A DNA stretch of 64,000 nucleotides, taken from contig OZ038382.1 in assembly GCA_964036045.1 (NCBI GenBank), positions 110,258,578 through 110,322,577 on the forward strand, read 5' to 3'. The notes beneath the pieces were generated by a model. That model did no database searches. It saw only the letters and a program-made list of their open reading frames with translations, and was not told the DNA's origin. The DNA comes from Eutreptiella sp. 'Long Island Sound 2002' (Eukaryota > Euglenozoa > Euglenophyceae > Eutreptiales > Eutreptiaceae). Shown piece by piece: positions 33,226-45,302 of this stretch (positions within the stretch are counted from its first letter, which is position 1; every line of letters begins with the position of its first letter). The translations under genes and the position numbers were made by a program.

Positions 33226-34250
33226 CTATGGTCCAGTAAAGCCCAAGGCGTCAACCTCAGGCCCATACCGGATCTGCCCTTCGAGTTTTGTTAAGTAGAA
33301 GGCGCAAGGAGCCCAGCTACCATCAGGCAATTGCTGCTCTAACACACCGCCTAGGCCAAAATCCGAGGCATCATGAATCGCATATTCACGCGTGTCATTG
33401 GGGATATACAATGCACACTTCTCGCACAGTGTCTCCCTGACTTTGGCGAAACTCTGCCTCATGATCTCAGTCCATTGAAAGAAGTTGCTGTCTTTGGGGA
33501 TCTTGCATTTGCCTCCCTCAGGCGCTCTCTGATACTTCCCTTTCAGACTGTCCATCAGGGGCGCAGCCAGGGAAGCATATTGGGGTATGTAAATGGAATA
33601 CCAATTACATACTCCGGGAAATCCTTTCATCTGCTTGGGGTTCCAAATCATGGCCTCAGTCCAGTCATGAACTGCAGCCGCTTTCTCGGGTGCGGGGGAT
33701 CTCGGTCCCTGGTGAAGGATGTGACCACAATATTTAACCCTTTGACAAGAAAGGTGGCACTTTTCCTCCTTCACTTGGGGATGGTGGTCAGCTAGGCATC
33801 GAAGCAGTTTCCTGACCACCTCATAATGCTCAGTTATGGCCAAAGGCTTACGAATACCCCCCGAAGACTTGGAGGGGTGCGTACCCACAAGCAGATCATC
33901 AATATAGTCCCTTACTGAGGGGGGCAGGTGCCTGATGCAGTAGGTGACCCTTCTCTGGTAGACCGGTGGTCCCACTTTCACGCCCATGGGCAGGACGTTC
34001 CACTGATACACTCCCCACGGGGTACAGAAAGCCGTCAGCGACAACTTTCCACTGTGAGGGGCATCTGGTAGAACCCATCCTCAAGGTTGGGGACCGTCCA
34101 GAGATGATTCCCATGCTGTAGTTGAAGGAGGTCCTCAATGACCGGTAGGGGGAATTCATGTCCCTTGAGACATGACTTCAAGCACTGATAATCAATGACC
34201 AACCCCCACTTGTTGACCCCAGGTTTCGGCACTAAAAACCCACGTGCCAC
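33226..34250 (-). pseudogene. Gypsy B copy 1 reverse transcriptase and RNase H start
   Basis: Frame 34035-34250 has RT motifs up to LEDGFYQMPL. The next frame 33226-34044 carries AFCTPWGVYQWNVLPMGV, the intact active site Y-I-D-D at about 33895-33906, the connection and the RNase H start with AIHDASDFGLGGVL. The two frames overlap by 10 bases at a site that looks like a small deletion in the ancestral sequence. About 14 codons after Y-I-D-D present in copy 3 are missing here. Confidence 0.85.
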
Positions 34251-35068
34251 CAGAGGGCTTTTGGATCCCTTAATCCAGCCTCCTGTGTCAAATTCTTGGA
34301 CCTTTTAATTCAGCGCCTCTCCCCGCAGGGCTACTGCTCAGATGGCGCTGAAGGCTGCGGGTTTTGAGCCCTCTTTCAGCTCCAGAATTACCCACCCATC
34401 AGGTCCCCTCTTGTCGGCATTGGCCTTGATCTCACCGGAATTCTTCTGCTCTTAATTGAAAACTGTGTCATTTAATTCATCAAGGAACGTTCTGCGGTAA
34501 GACTCCTCCGACTTCTGAATTGGGGGTCTGAGAGGTCCTTGGCATCCGCCTCTAGGACCGAACGCACTGACCGAGTTCTTGAGTGGAAGTGTGGCTTTGG
34601 GAAGGGGGGCTGTAGTCGACCCAATTGGCAGTATCAGTGCCAACGGGGTCAATCATCGAATCTACCACTTTCTGGCTGGAGATGGAGGTCTCTACCTTCT
34701 CGAGGTGATCCAGAATTTTTCGGGGGGCAGCAGGGCTGTCCCGGGACGATGACTCCACTTTGGGTCGCCCATTGGGGTCATTTTGGTCGTCCTGTGAGCT
34801 GGGATTGTGGAATGCAGGATAAATCAAATCAATGTTGGGCGAGTCAGGGGGGTCATACCCTTCCTTGGCCGTCTTCAGTGCCTGGACATTCCAGTTCCGG
34901 CGCTTCATGCCCAGGGGTCTCTTGCCAAGGACCGGGCCTGCAGTGGTACCCTGAGGACGCACGGCTCCCTAATGGAGGACTTCTTTGAGGTCAGGATCAC
35001 CCAAGGGCTGTCTCCACCTGGTCTGGTTCAGTTCTTCTTGCTGAATACCCAGGGCATCAAAAATTGCA
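34251..35068 (-). pseudogene. Gypsy B copy 1 pre-RT segment
   Basis: The minus-strand frame 34552-34962 codes for a polar Ser/Pro/Asp-rich sequence that leads into RT. It is homologous to 37537-37998 and 44574-45095. No catalytic motif is known here. The start at the FDALG segment joins directly to the TACC-tailed repeat. Confidence 0.6.
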
Positions 35069-35126
35069 GGTAGGTAGATAGGTAGGTCATGTCGGGACTG
35101 GGGTTGCCCCGCATGGGGGTCTTACC
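35069..35126 (-). repeat. TACC-tailed short repeat, variant 2
   Basis: Minus strand: begins GGTAAGACC, ends TACC repeats, but with a different core (CCCCATGCGGGGCAACCC) from the copies in the foldback element. Also at 38067-38120 and 45097-45154. In all three gypsy B copies it marks the left end of the coding sequence. Confidence 0.55.
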
Positions 35127-35284
35127 TCGGAACTTTGGCTCACCCACCCACGGCCCTAGTTCACATGCCCCGATAAAGCGGCTCCGCCATGTTGGACAAG
35201 GGCTCAGTCGCCGCAAGCAGTACCTCCATCGGGCTCTGCCCAGAGAGGTAACCCATTTTCGACCGGGGTCTCACATAACACTAC

Positions 35285-36168
35285 TGTAAAATTGTCTCAA
35301 ACGGCCAAATGTACTCCCAGTGCTGTTTTACCCACTTGTGTGTAGGCGAGGCCGGTACGAGCGCGTTTCCCCCTGCCGAGCGAGTCACAAGCAAGGGCAC
35401 AGCACAGGACAAGAAGTCTGAACCTTGCTGAAACTCGGAGTAAGCGCAGCGATCACAAAAGTAGCCCTGTCGTACCTAAAAGGACGAAAAAAGATACAGC
35501 ATGCAACCACAAAAACAGTATGTAAACAACACAAAATTGCACAAAGGCAGTCAGAGCGATTGAACAGGGTCCCATACTGAAGCAAGGGGAGTTATGGGAA
35601 CCCAGGACCTTCACCCTGACACACTTAGGGGGGCAGGATACAACTCATCGTGGGCCCCCAGATTTACTGCAGGTATCAGGGCACACAAGAAGGAAAGACC
35701 AGGAATCAGAGGTCACTGAAATCCAAGTGCTCCCTAGCCACGGTAGGGGCATTTCAAGGAAATCCTTGTTGGAGCGTGCAGAGGGCAACAGTGCATCAAC
35801 ATGATCCCAAAACACCTGTCCTATCTCAGAGATACTAGGACACTGTATCTAGTCTGATGGGCTGTGACATTCCCCGACAGTGAAAAACAAGGGAGAAAAG
35901 AATGCGAATGAATCAAACATCTTGATACCCTAAGATGTGGTAAAGTGGATGCACAAAGGATCTGGGGAGGAGTTGACTGTTCCGGAACTGGTTTTGGAGC
36001 GGAGTAGCAATCTTGTGGCTCTCCTATGCATTTTACCTTAAAGGATATGGAAGCAGTGGCTTAAAGATATACCCTGCTGAGGTGACCCTACGAAATGCAT
36101 ACAAATAGGATGCCATGACTAGTCAAATGACAGGCAAGGGGAAAGACTGGCACCGTAACGTGCCAGTG
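35285..36168 (-). mobile_element. Truncated LTR between gypsy B copies 1 and 2
   Basis: Starts TGTAAAATTG like the other LTRs, but stops at about 36168 after some 884 bases, where it joins RNase H sequence of copy 2 with a four-base microhomology (GAGG). The rest of the LTR and the integrase end of copy 2 were deleted in this event. Confidence 0.75.
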
Positions 36169-38279
36169 GAGGCAGGACACCAGTGCGTAGGTCTCTTTTT
36201 CTCGCACAGAGCACACCCTTATTGTCCGGTAAAGCCCAAGGCTTCACCCTCAGGCCCATACCGGATCTGCCCTTTGGATGTTTTTTAGTAGAAGGCGCAA
36301 GGGGCCCAGCTACCATCAGGCAATTGCTGCTCGAGGACACCCCGCCTAGGCCTAAATCCGAGGCATCATGAATCGCATATTCACCCGTGTCATTGGGGAT
36401 ATACAATGCACACGTCTCGCACAGTGCCTCCTTGATTTTGGCGAAACTCTGCCTCATGATCTCAGTGAATTGAAAGAAGTTGCTGTCTTTGGGGACCTTG
36501 CATTTGCCTCCCTCAGGCGCTCTCTCATACTTCCCTTTCAGACTGTCCATCAGGGGCGCAGCCAGGGAAGCATATTGGGGTATGTAAATGGAATACCAAT
36601 TACATACTCCGGGAAATCCTTTCATCTGCTTGGGGGTCCAAATCATGGCCTCTGTCCAGTCACGAACTGCAGCCACTTTCTCAGGTGCGGAGGATCTCTG
36701 TCCCTGGTGAAGGATGTGACCACAATATTTAACCCTTTGACAGAAAAGGTGGCACTTTTCCTCCTTCACTTGGAGATGGTGGTCAGCTAGGCATCAGAGC
36801 AGTTTCCTGACCAACTCATAATGCTCAGTTATGGCTTCGTCATCCAGGGCACAACTGTCCAAGCGCTTACCGTTACCCCTGGAGCAGATCATCAATATAG
36901 TCCCTTACCGAGGGGGGCAGGTGCCTGATGCAGTAGGTGACCCTTCTCTGGTAGACCTGTGGTCCCACTTTCTTCCCCATAGGCAGGACGTTCCACTGAT
37001 ACACTCCCCACGGGGTACAGAAAGCCGTCAGCCACGACTTTCCTCTGTGAGGGGCATCTGGTAGAACCCATCCTCAAGGTTGAGGACCGCCCAGAAATGG
37101 TTCCCATGCTGTAGTTGAAGGAGGTCCTCAATCACCGGTAGGGGGAATGCATGTCCCTTGAGACATGACTTCAAGTACCGATAATCAATGACCAACCTCC
37201 ACTTGTTGACCCCAGGTTTCGGCACTAAAAACCCACGTGCCACCAGAGGGCTTTTGGATCCCTTAATCCGGCCCTTGTGTCAAATTCTTGGACCTCTTCC
37301 TCCAGCGCCTCCTCCCGCAGACCTACTGTACGGATAGCGCTGAAGGCTGCGGGCTTTGAGCCCTCTTTCAGCTCCAAAATTACCTGGCCATCAGGTCCCC
37401 GCTTGTCGGCATTGGCCTTGATCTCCTCCGAATTATTCCGCTCTGAATTGAAAACTGTGTCAGTGAATTCATCAAGGAACGTTCTGCTGTAAGACTCGTC
37501 GGACTTCCGAAATGGGTGTCTGAGAAGTCCTTGGCATCAGCCTTCAGGACCGAACGCACTGACCGAGTTCTTGAGTGGAAGAGTGGCTTGGGGGGGGGGG
37601 GGGCTGTGGTCGACCCAATTGGCAGTATCAGGGCTAACGGGGTCAATCATCGAATCTACCACTTTCTGGCTGGAGATGGAGGTCTCTTCCTTCTCAAGGG
37701 GATTCAGGGTGAATTTGGGGGCAGCAGGGCTATCCAGGGACGATGACTCGACTTTGGATCGCCCATTGGGGTCATTTTGGTCGTCCTGTGAGCTGGGCTT
37801 GTGGAATGCAGGATAAATCAAATCAATGTCGGGCGAGCCAGGGGGGCCATACCCTTCCTTGGCCGTCTTCAGTGCCTGGACATTGCAGTTCCGGCGCTTC
37901 ATGCCAACGGGTCTCTTGCCGAGGACCAGGGCTGCAGTTGTACCCTGAGGACGCACGGCTCCCTGATGGAGGACCTCTTTGAGGTCAGGATCACCCAAGG
38001 GCTGTTTCCACGTGATCTGGTTCAGTTCTTCTTGCTCAATACCAAGGGCATCAAATAATGCGAGAAGGTAGATACGTAGGTCATGTCGGGACTGGGGCTG
38101 CCCCGCATGGGGGTCTTACCTCGGGACTTTGGCTCACCCACCCACCGCCCTAGTTCACGTGCCCCGACAAAGCGGCTCCCCCATGTGGGAGAAGGGCTCG
38201 GTCGCCGCGAGCAGTACCCTCCATCGGGCTCTGCCCAGAGAGGTAACCCATGTTCGACTGAGGTCTCACACCACACCAC
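36169..38279 (-). pseudogene. Gypsy B element, copy 2, 3'-truncated
   Basis: Holds leader (38022-38279), pre-RT (37537-37998), RT start (37028-37243) and RNase H (36119-36769). The RT active site has its Y-I-D-D but the next codons are deleted and a stop follows almost at once (about 36880-36900). The RNase H frame reaches EYAIHDASDLGLGG and then loses frame. Integrase is absent. A run of 13 G near 37590 is specific to this copy. Confidence 0.8.
38067..38120 (-). repeat. TACC-tailed short repeat, variant 2, copy 2
   Basis: As at 35069, with a more decayed tail (GGTAGATACGTAGG on the + strand). Confidence 0.5.
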
Positions 38280-40877
38280 TGTAAAATTGTCCTAAACGGC
38301 CAAATGTACTCCCAGTGCTGTTTTACCAACTTGTGTGTAGGCGAGGCCGATACGGGCGCGTTTCCCTCAGCCGAGCGAGTCACAAGCAAGGGCACAGCAC
38401 CGGACGAGAAGTCTGAACCTTGCTGAAACTCAGAGTGAGCGCAGCAATCACAAAAGTAGCCCTGTCGTACCTAAAAGGATGAAAGAGGATACCTCATGCA
38501 ACCACAAAAACAGTATGTAAACAAGACAAAATTGCACAAAAGGAGTCAGAGCGATTGGACAGGGTCCCATACAGAAGCAAGGGTAGTTATTGGAACCCAG
38601 GACCTTCACTCTGACACACTTAGAGGGGCAGAATACAACTCATTCCGGGCCCTGAGATTTACTGCAGGCATCAGGGCACACAAGAAGGAAAGACCAGAAA
38701 TCAGAGGTCACTGAAATCCAAGTGCTCCCTAGCCACGGTAGGAGAATTTCAAGGAAATCCTTGTTGGAGCGTCCAAAGAGCCACAGGCCATCAACATGAT
38801 CCCAAAACACCTGGCCTATCTTAGCGATACTAGGACACTGTATCTAGCCTGATGGGCTGTGACATTCCCCGACAGTGAAAAACAAGGGAGAAAAGAATGC
38901 GAATGAATCAAACATCTTGATAGCCTAAGATGTGGTAAAGTGGATGCACAAAGGATCTGGGGAGGGGTTGATTTCTCCAGGACTGGTTTTGGACCAGAGT
39001 GGCAATACTGTGGCTTCCCTATTCATTTTACTTTACAGGTTACGGAAGCAGTGGATTAAAGATATACCCTGCTGAAGTGACCCTATGAATTGCATGAAAA
39101 TGGCATGCCATGACTAGTCAAATGACAGGCAAGGCGAAAGAGTGGCACAGTAACGTGCCGGTGAGGCTCCTTGGCCTAATCAGCATCTTATTATTCCTGT
39201 GCATCATGTAGATGCCCGGCTTGCGATTTCTACCGCACCGCTTCGCGATTTTTTGATTCCACTGTAGAATCATGATATTGAATGAAGCAACAGTGAAGTC
39301 AAATCATCGTCGCTGGCCTTTGTTCAATTTCTGTAAAGGCCAGTTCATGCTTCCGCGACTTTGATCGCACGGGCGCCAACTGGCGGTAGATACGCAAACT
39401 GGCGCAACGCCGGTTCACGGAGCCGCCAAAGCCGACACCGAGTCCCTGTACCTTTGCAAATTTCACGGAAGATCGCCAACAAATATGAAGGGATTTTAAT
39501 TCCCCATCGATCGACACAAAGAACAAATAAAATATGCCTAGTCCCCTGAAGTCTCCGAGAGATTTTAAATTTCGGGGAACTTGGGATGAGGACTTGTTGT
39601 GGAAGACAAAGTACAGTTTTTGACCTGAAGAGGGGGGGGTGAAGGATGAGTAGTGGAGGACATAGGCAGGGGTTCTATGGATTTGTCTGACAACAAGGAT
39701 TCGCCTCCCTAGCTCAGTGTACCCACTGACGGGGAAGAACCCACCGGGTGGTGGCAGACACAAAACATGCAGAGGGATGGAACAGGTTGGTGTAAAACTG
39801 TCCTACACGGTAAAATATGTTTTACAATATCCTCCCCAGACCAAAACAGGATCTGAGTTGGCGCCTGCTCTCAATGAAAACCAGGTGGCCGCATCAGCTT
39901 TCCACTCCCCTCCCCAGCTCAACGCTGGGGACCAAGTTGGCGACCACTCTCAAAAAAAAAGCTGTGGCCAACTGGCGAGTGGGCAAACTATGTACACAAG
40001 AACTGAGGTGACTACCGGCAGTACGGCTTCCCATCTCCACATATGTACAAGAGTGAGAGGGCCCGCTTGCTAACAGTGGGTGAAAAAATGGAAAAAGATG
40101 GCCATTCTCAGCAATGGCGGGCAGGACAAGAGAGAAATGGGATAGTACACAATAAAATACTATAAACTGCCTGAACTTCAGCACCACACACAGAAACAGA
40201 TCGGGGCCTCGTCCTGTCATGGTCCTGAGATGTTTGACGTAACTCAGTGCGGACGTATGTGCGCTGGAGGTCGAAGGAGTACCAGCAGGAAGGTGGTATT
40301 CTCATACCCCAGGTACCTTGGCGCGGAAGCACTGCAACGTACCCTGCTGGCGTTTGCGGTTCCCCATAGGTCAGTCCCCTTTGACAGTGCTTGCGTGCAA
40401 GTCTTATTGGATATTATACCGTGCAACCGCCGGGGCCACAGTCACACAAAGGCTGAAAAATCAAGTCACACACCCTGCGTATTCCGGGCTGTACGTCCGT
40501 TTAGACTCGGCTCTTCACAGCCATTCCCATGACCTGGCGAGTGCTGGGGGTTCACTGTATTGGCTGGCACTCTAGGTCAGAGCCACCTCAAGCCAATCCA
40601 GGTACATGATCCCAACTGCTGCCCCGCATCGCCCACGTGCGATGCTTTTCAGGAATTTGAGATACCCCAGGGCTTCAAGTGCAGAGATATCTCAGGAGGA
40701 GAAGGAAATAGAGGTATCTCAGACCTACAGGTCCAGAGATACCTCAGAGGGAAGAAAATAGAGAGCAAAACACCAGAGATGCCACCTGAGTCACTCCCCA
40801 CTGTAGGCCTGAGACAGGCATCAGGGGCTGCAGGGACATCCAAACGGGTGTCAGGGGGTGGAGGATGTGCCTGATTC
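38280..40877 (-). mobile_element. Long LTR between gypsy B copies 2 and 3 (2598 bases)
   Basis: Same ends as the other LTRs, but with about 650 extra bases at 40060-40700. On its left it is the 5' LTR of copy 2, on its right the 3' LTR of copy 3. The extra part lies where the other LTRs have one short stretch, and contains repeats of a GAGATAYCTCAG-type motif around 40686-40750. It may be the ancestral longer form or an insertion. Confidence 0.7.
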
Positions 40878-41024
40878 AGCCCTAGACCAAACCTCAAGCA
40901 GGACAGTTCATAGACACCCTCAGGCTGGGCGTCAGTACAGCAGATCAGGCGATCCAGCCACAGCTTGTTTTCTCTGAGGGAATGAGTGGACTTCTTCGCT
41001 TTCTCTCGGACCTTTCCCCTATAC

Positions 41025-42630
41025 TCATGGTTCAGGACATCCTCGATAACATAGGAGTCGTTGTGGAGGTCCTGACGCTTGGAGTAATGATGGGGGGGGC
41101 TTGACACCATCCTGTCGGGGTATATAGGGCCTGAGCCTTCCCACCCATAGAGCAACCTCCTCACTGTTCAGATTTACCAAGTATGTATTAGTGGAAACCT
41201 TCCAGAGAATCTCTGCAGGGCCCTGCCATATCTTGTCCAGCTTGGGATGTAGGCCAGGCTGGTTGGTCCTGTTTTGCACCCATACGCGGTCTCCCTCCTT
41301 AAACTGCAGAGACTGTTGTTTTTTTAGGAAAGCCTGGTACTCCCGGTCATGGAGGTCAACCAACATTGATTGGATGAGCTGGCGTTTGTCCTGAGCCCTG
41401 CAGAAGTACTCAGTCACCTCCTCCACCCCGGTATCCACCGTCAGCGGGGGTACCTCGCCAAGACCAATAGTGTCCCGGCCGAAAACGAGCCGGTGCGGTG
41501 AACAGGGTGCGATGGGGCCTGGTAGGTCATTAAGATCCGACAGGGCAAATGGCAGGGCATATACCCAGTCCAGCTTGCCGAACACTAAGTAGAGCCGCAA
41601 GGCATTGATAATAGACTGGACTGCCCCTCCGCCCGCCCATTACCTTGTGGTCTATACACTAAAGACTGGCCTGAGTAATGCCAGTAAGACCACACAGGGC
41701 GCCGAAAACCTCTGAGGAAATGATGGACTGATTATCACAATGTATCTCCCTGGGCATCCCCGTAAAAAAGGCACAATGGTGCAGAAAGAGGGCGGCGGCT
41801 GTATGGCTTGTTAGTCCCTCTTGTCTACATGGGATGGCCAGGATATAACCTGTCAAATGACAGATGATAACGATCACAGAGTCCACCTTCACCCCTGTTT
41901 CAGGATGTTTAACTTCGGGTAGACATACAAATTCCATTGCCCCTGATGCAATGTGATTGGAGGGCACGGGGAAAGGCTCACATGAGGCAGAGTTGGGGCC
42001 CCTTCGTGCTTTGGACAGTGCACATAGCACACAGGCATCCACAACCTCTTTCACTCTGTCCCGGAGGTCATCGTTGGGCAGATTACGGACATGGAACTGT
42101 CGCTTGAAACGTTCGGGCGTTTTTGAGGTACCTGGATGTGCAACGTAGTGCACTGCTTCTATTACCTTCCTCAGGATGGCCAGAGGAACCACTGCCCTAC
42201 CATCCACCCTGAAATGGGGGTGTCCCCATTGTGGTTCATGGCACGGGTAGATTCCATACTCAGTGTGTTTCTTGATATTCAAGTCCACCAGGACTCTCAG
42301 GTCGGGGTCCTCAGCGTAGTATGGTTCCCAATCCTCATACAGGATACCACACGGTAGGGGCACCTTGACCGATGTGACAGAAGCAATCAGGGCGGGGGGA
42401 GCATGAGGAGACTCCCTCATCACATGAGCCAGAGCATGGAGGTCTGGATCCTCAAACAACTCAGGACCCATTGACTCTTTGGCCTCAGAACCACAGTCGG
42501 GGTCTTCATGATCACTGTGCAGGAGGTTCAGGCGACCACAGGTTTTAATCCTATGGTAATCCGGGCAATCAGGACACCGAGGGGGCTCCGCAGTGAGTGG
42601 CAGATCAGCAGGAGGGGGGTCCGGAGTCAC
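41025..42630 (-). pseudogene. Gypsy B copy 3 integrase
   Basis: Frame 41659-42630 (323 codons): HHCC zinc-binding site (VHYVAHPG, CVLCALSK), core with Glu in place of the first Asp (GAMEFVCLP) and the second Asp kept (REIHCDNQS). The C-terminal part (DRVWVQNRTNQ, WQGPAEIL) is in frame 41025-41600. The same frameshift as copy 1 is present near 41670, and a short deletion near 41630 removes the segment with the third acidic residue. Confidence 0.8.
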
Positions 42631-43220
42631 CTGGGCCGTGTTTTTCGGATGGAGCAGAGTATCAGCTCCCCTCTGGGCATCAATCTTGTCTGGAGTGGCC
42701 GTTTCTAGGTTCGCACACTCATAAAGAAAGCAGGGGTAGTAAATGGCCGCGCGCAGATCGCTGTAGCCGCTGCGATACCCATGGCACTTTGCTGTATCGC
42801 TGCACCGGGGTCCAGACTCACTCCCTTTGCGAGATATGGACAGCTGATGGATGAGGGCATTATTCCGGGCCTTTTCCCGGGCTTTGCAGGCCTCATACCC
42901 CTTGAGATCTGCGTCCGAACCATAGAAATTGGTATCATCCCCCAGCCCCGCAGGTTAGACCCACCGGCTCATCGCCTCCCTCACATCATTGTCCTTACCG
43001 GGCTGGTACACTGCAACAATGTTGTACGGGGAAAGAGACTCATACCAACGGCCGCGACGACCCAGGGGCCCTACCATAGTACAGAGAACCTCCTTTTACC
43101 ATGACTGGAGGGATTTGTCATCTGTGAAAACAGTGAGTTTACGCCCTGATATCCAGCTCTTGAATTTCAGGAGGCAGGACACCAGTGCGTACGTCTCTTC
43201 CTCTCGCACAGAGCACACCC
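42631..43220 (-). pseudogene. Gypsy B copy 3 RNase H end and linker
   Basis: Homologous to 32638-33225 of copy 1. The only open stretches are short, and the RNase H tail is out of frame with the part upstream. Confidence 0.55.
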
Positions 43221-44509
43221 TTATTGTCCGGTAAAGCCCAAGGCTTCACCCTCAGGCCCATACCGGATCTCGTCTTCGAGTGTTTTTGAGTAGAAGACGC
43301 AAGGAGCCCAGCTACCATCAGGCAATTGCTGCTGCAACACACCGCCTATGCCAAAATCCGAGGCATCATGAATCGCATATTCACCCGTGTCATTGGGGAT
43401 ATACAATGCACACCTCTCGCACAGTGCCTCATTGATTTTGGCGAAACTCTGCCGCATGATCTCAGTCCATTCAAAGAAGTTGCTGTCTTTTAGGACCTTG
43501 CATTCGCCTCGCTCAGGCGCTCTCTCATACTTCCCTTTCAGACTGTCCATCAGAGGCGTCCCAAGGGAAGCATATTGGGGTATGTAAATGGAATACCAAT
43601 TACATACTCCGAGAAATCCTTTCATCTGCTTGGGGGTCCGAATGATGGCCTCAGTGCAGTCACGAACTGCAGCCACTTTCTCGGGTGCGGGGGATCTCCG
43701 TCTCTGGTGAAGGATATGACCACAATATTTAACCCTTTGACAGAAAAAGTGGCACTTTTCCTCCTTCACTAGGAGATGGTGGTCAGCTAGGCATCGAAGC
43801 AGTTTCCTGACCAGCTCATAATGCTCAGTTATGGCCTCGTCAGCCAGGGCACAACTGTCCAAGCGCTTACCGTTACCCCTGGAAGACTTGGAGGGGTGCG
43901 TTCCCACAAGCAGATCATCAATATAGGCCCTTACTGAGGAGGGCAGGTGCCTGATGCAGTAGGTGACCATTCTCTGGTAGAACTGTGGTCCCACTTCCAC
44001 CCCCATGGGCAGAACGTTCCACTGATACACTTCCCACGGGGTACAGAAAGCCGTCAGCGACAACTTTCCTCTGTGAGGGGCATCTGGTAGAACCCATCCT
44101 CAAGGTTGAGGACCGTCCAGAGATGGTTCCCATGCTGTAGTTGAAGGAGGTCCTCAATGACCGGTAGGGGGAATTCATGTCCCTTGAGACATGACTTCAA
44201 GTACCGATAATCAATGACCAACCTCCCCTTGTTGAGCCCAGGCTTCGGCACTAAAAACCCACGTGCAACCAGAGGGCTTTTGGATCCCTTAATCCAGCCT
44301 CTTGTGTCAAATTCTTGGACTTTTTCTTTCAGCGCCTCTTCCCGCAGACCTACTGCTCGCATGGCGCTGAAGGCTGTGGGTTTTGGGCCCTCTTTCAGCT
44401 CCAGCATTACCCACCAATCAGGTCCCCTCTTGTTGGCATTCCCCTTGATCTCCTCCTTATTATTCCGCTCTGAATTGAATTGAATTGAAAACTGTGTCAT
44501 TGAATTCAT
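43221..44509 (-). pseudogene. Gypsy B copy 3 reverse transcriptase and RNase H
   Basis: Frame 44054-44509 has the first RT motifs (RGFLVPKPG, VIDYRYLKSC, LEDGFYQMPL). Frame 43221-44063 has YQWNVLPMGV, the intact Y-I-D-D at about 43914-43925, the connection block and RNase H start with AIHDASDFGIGG. The switch between the frames is at the same place as in copies 1 and 2. This is the least damaged polymerase in the window. Confidence 0.85.
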
Positions 44510-45096
44510 CTAGGAACTTTTTGTGGTAAGACTCCTCCAAATTCTGAAATGAGGTTCTGAGAAGTCCTTGGCATCAGCCTCCAGGACCGAACTTACTGAC
44601 TGAGTTCTTGAGTGGAAGAGTAGCTTGGGGGGAAGGGCTGTGGTCGAACCAATGGGCAGTCTCAGTGCCAACGGGGTCAATCATTAAATCTACCACTTTC
44701 TGGCTGGAGATGGAGGCCTCTACCTTCTCGAGGTGATTCAGGGTGAGTTTGGGGGCGGCAAGGCTTTCCCGGGACGTAAAATCCACTTTGGATCGCAAAT
44801 TTTGGTCATTTTGGTCGTCCTGTGAGCTGGGCTTGTGGAATGCAGGATAAATCAAATCAATGTCGGGCGGGTCAGGGGGGCCATACCCTTCCTTGGCCGT
44901 CTTCAGTGCCTGGACATACCAGTTCTGGCGCTTCATGCCCACGGTTCTCTTGCCGACGACCGGGGCTGCAGTGGTACCCTGAGGACGCATTGCTCCCTGA
45001 TGAAGGACCTCTTTGAGGTCAGGATCACCCAAGGGCTGTTTCCAGCTGATCTGGTTCAGTTCTTCTTGCTCAATACCAAGTGCATCAAAAACCACG
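44510..45096 (-). pseudogene. Gypsy B copy 3 pre-RT segment
   Basis: Frame 44574-45095 starts MVFDALGIEQEEL. The FDALG piece matches the end of the methyltransferase-like region in element A, and the rest is a polar linker to RT. Everything that should lie upstream (gag, protease, first part of the linker) is absent. Confidence 0.6.
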
Positions 45097-45154
45097 GGTA
45101 GGTAGATAGGTAGGTCATGTCGGGACTGGGGTTGCCCCGCATGGGGGTCTTACC
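45097..45154 (-). repeat. TACC-tailed short repeat, variant 2, copy 3
   Basis: GGTAAGACCC at the minus-strand start and TACC repeats at the end, at the 5' edge of the coding part of gypsy B copy 3. Confidence 0.55.
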
Positions 45155-45302
45155 TTGGGACTTTGGCTCATCCACCCACAGCCCTAGTTCACGTGCCCCC
45201 ACAAAGTGGCTCCCCCATGTGGGAGAAGGGCTCGGTCGCCGCGAGCAGTACCCTCCATCGGGTTCTGCCCAGAGAGGTAACCTATGTTCAACCGGGGTCT
45301 CC

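Larger units (their letters stand above)
30873..35284 (-). mobile_element. Gypsy B element, copy 1, internal region (no gag or protease)
   Basis: Order on the minus strand: short leader with TACC-tailed repeat (35069-35126), pol start, RT, RNase H, linker, integrase, 3' tail. It is about 4.4 kb. Compared with a full Ty3/gypsy element the whole gag and protease are missing: the reading begins at a FDALG segment that matches the end of the methyltransferase-like region of element A. Several frameshifts are shared with copies 2 and 3. It depends on other elements for movement, if it moves at all. Confidence 0.7.
40878..45302 (-). mobile_element. Gypsy B element, copy 3, internal region (no gag or protease)
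   Basis: Same organisation as copy 1 and similar length (about 4.4 kb). The right end breaks off at about 45302, a few bases before the LTR should begin, and GC-rich unrelated sequence follows. So no 5' LTR is present for this copy. Confidence 0.75.
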
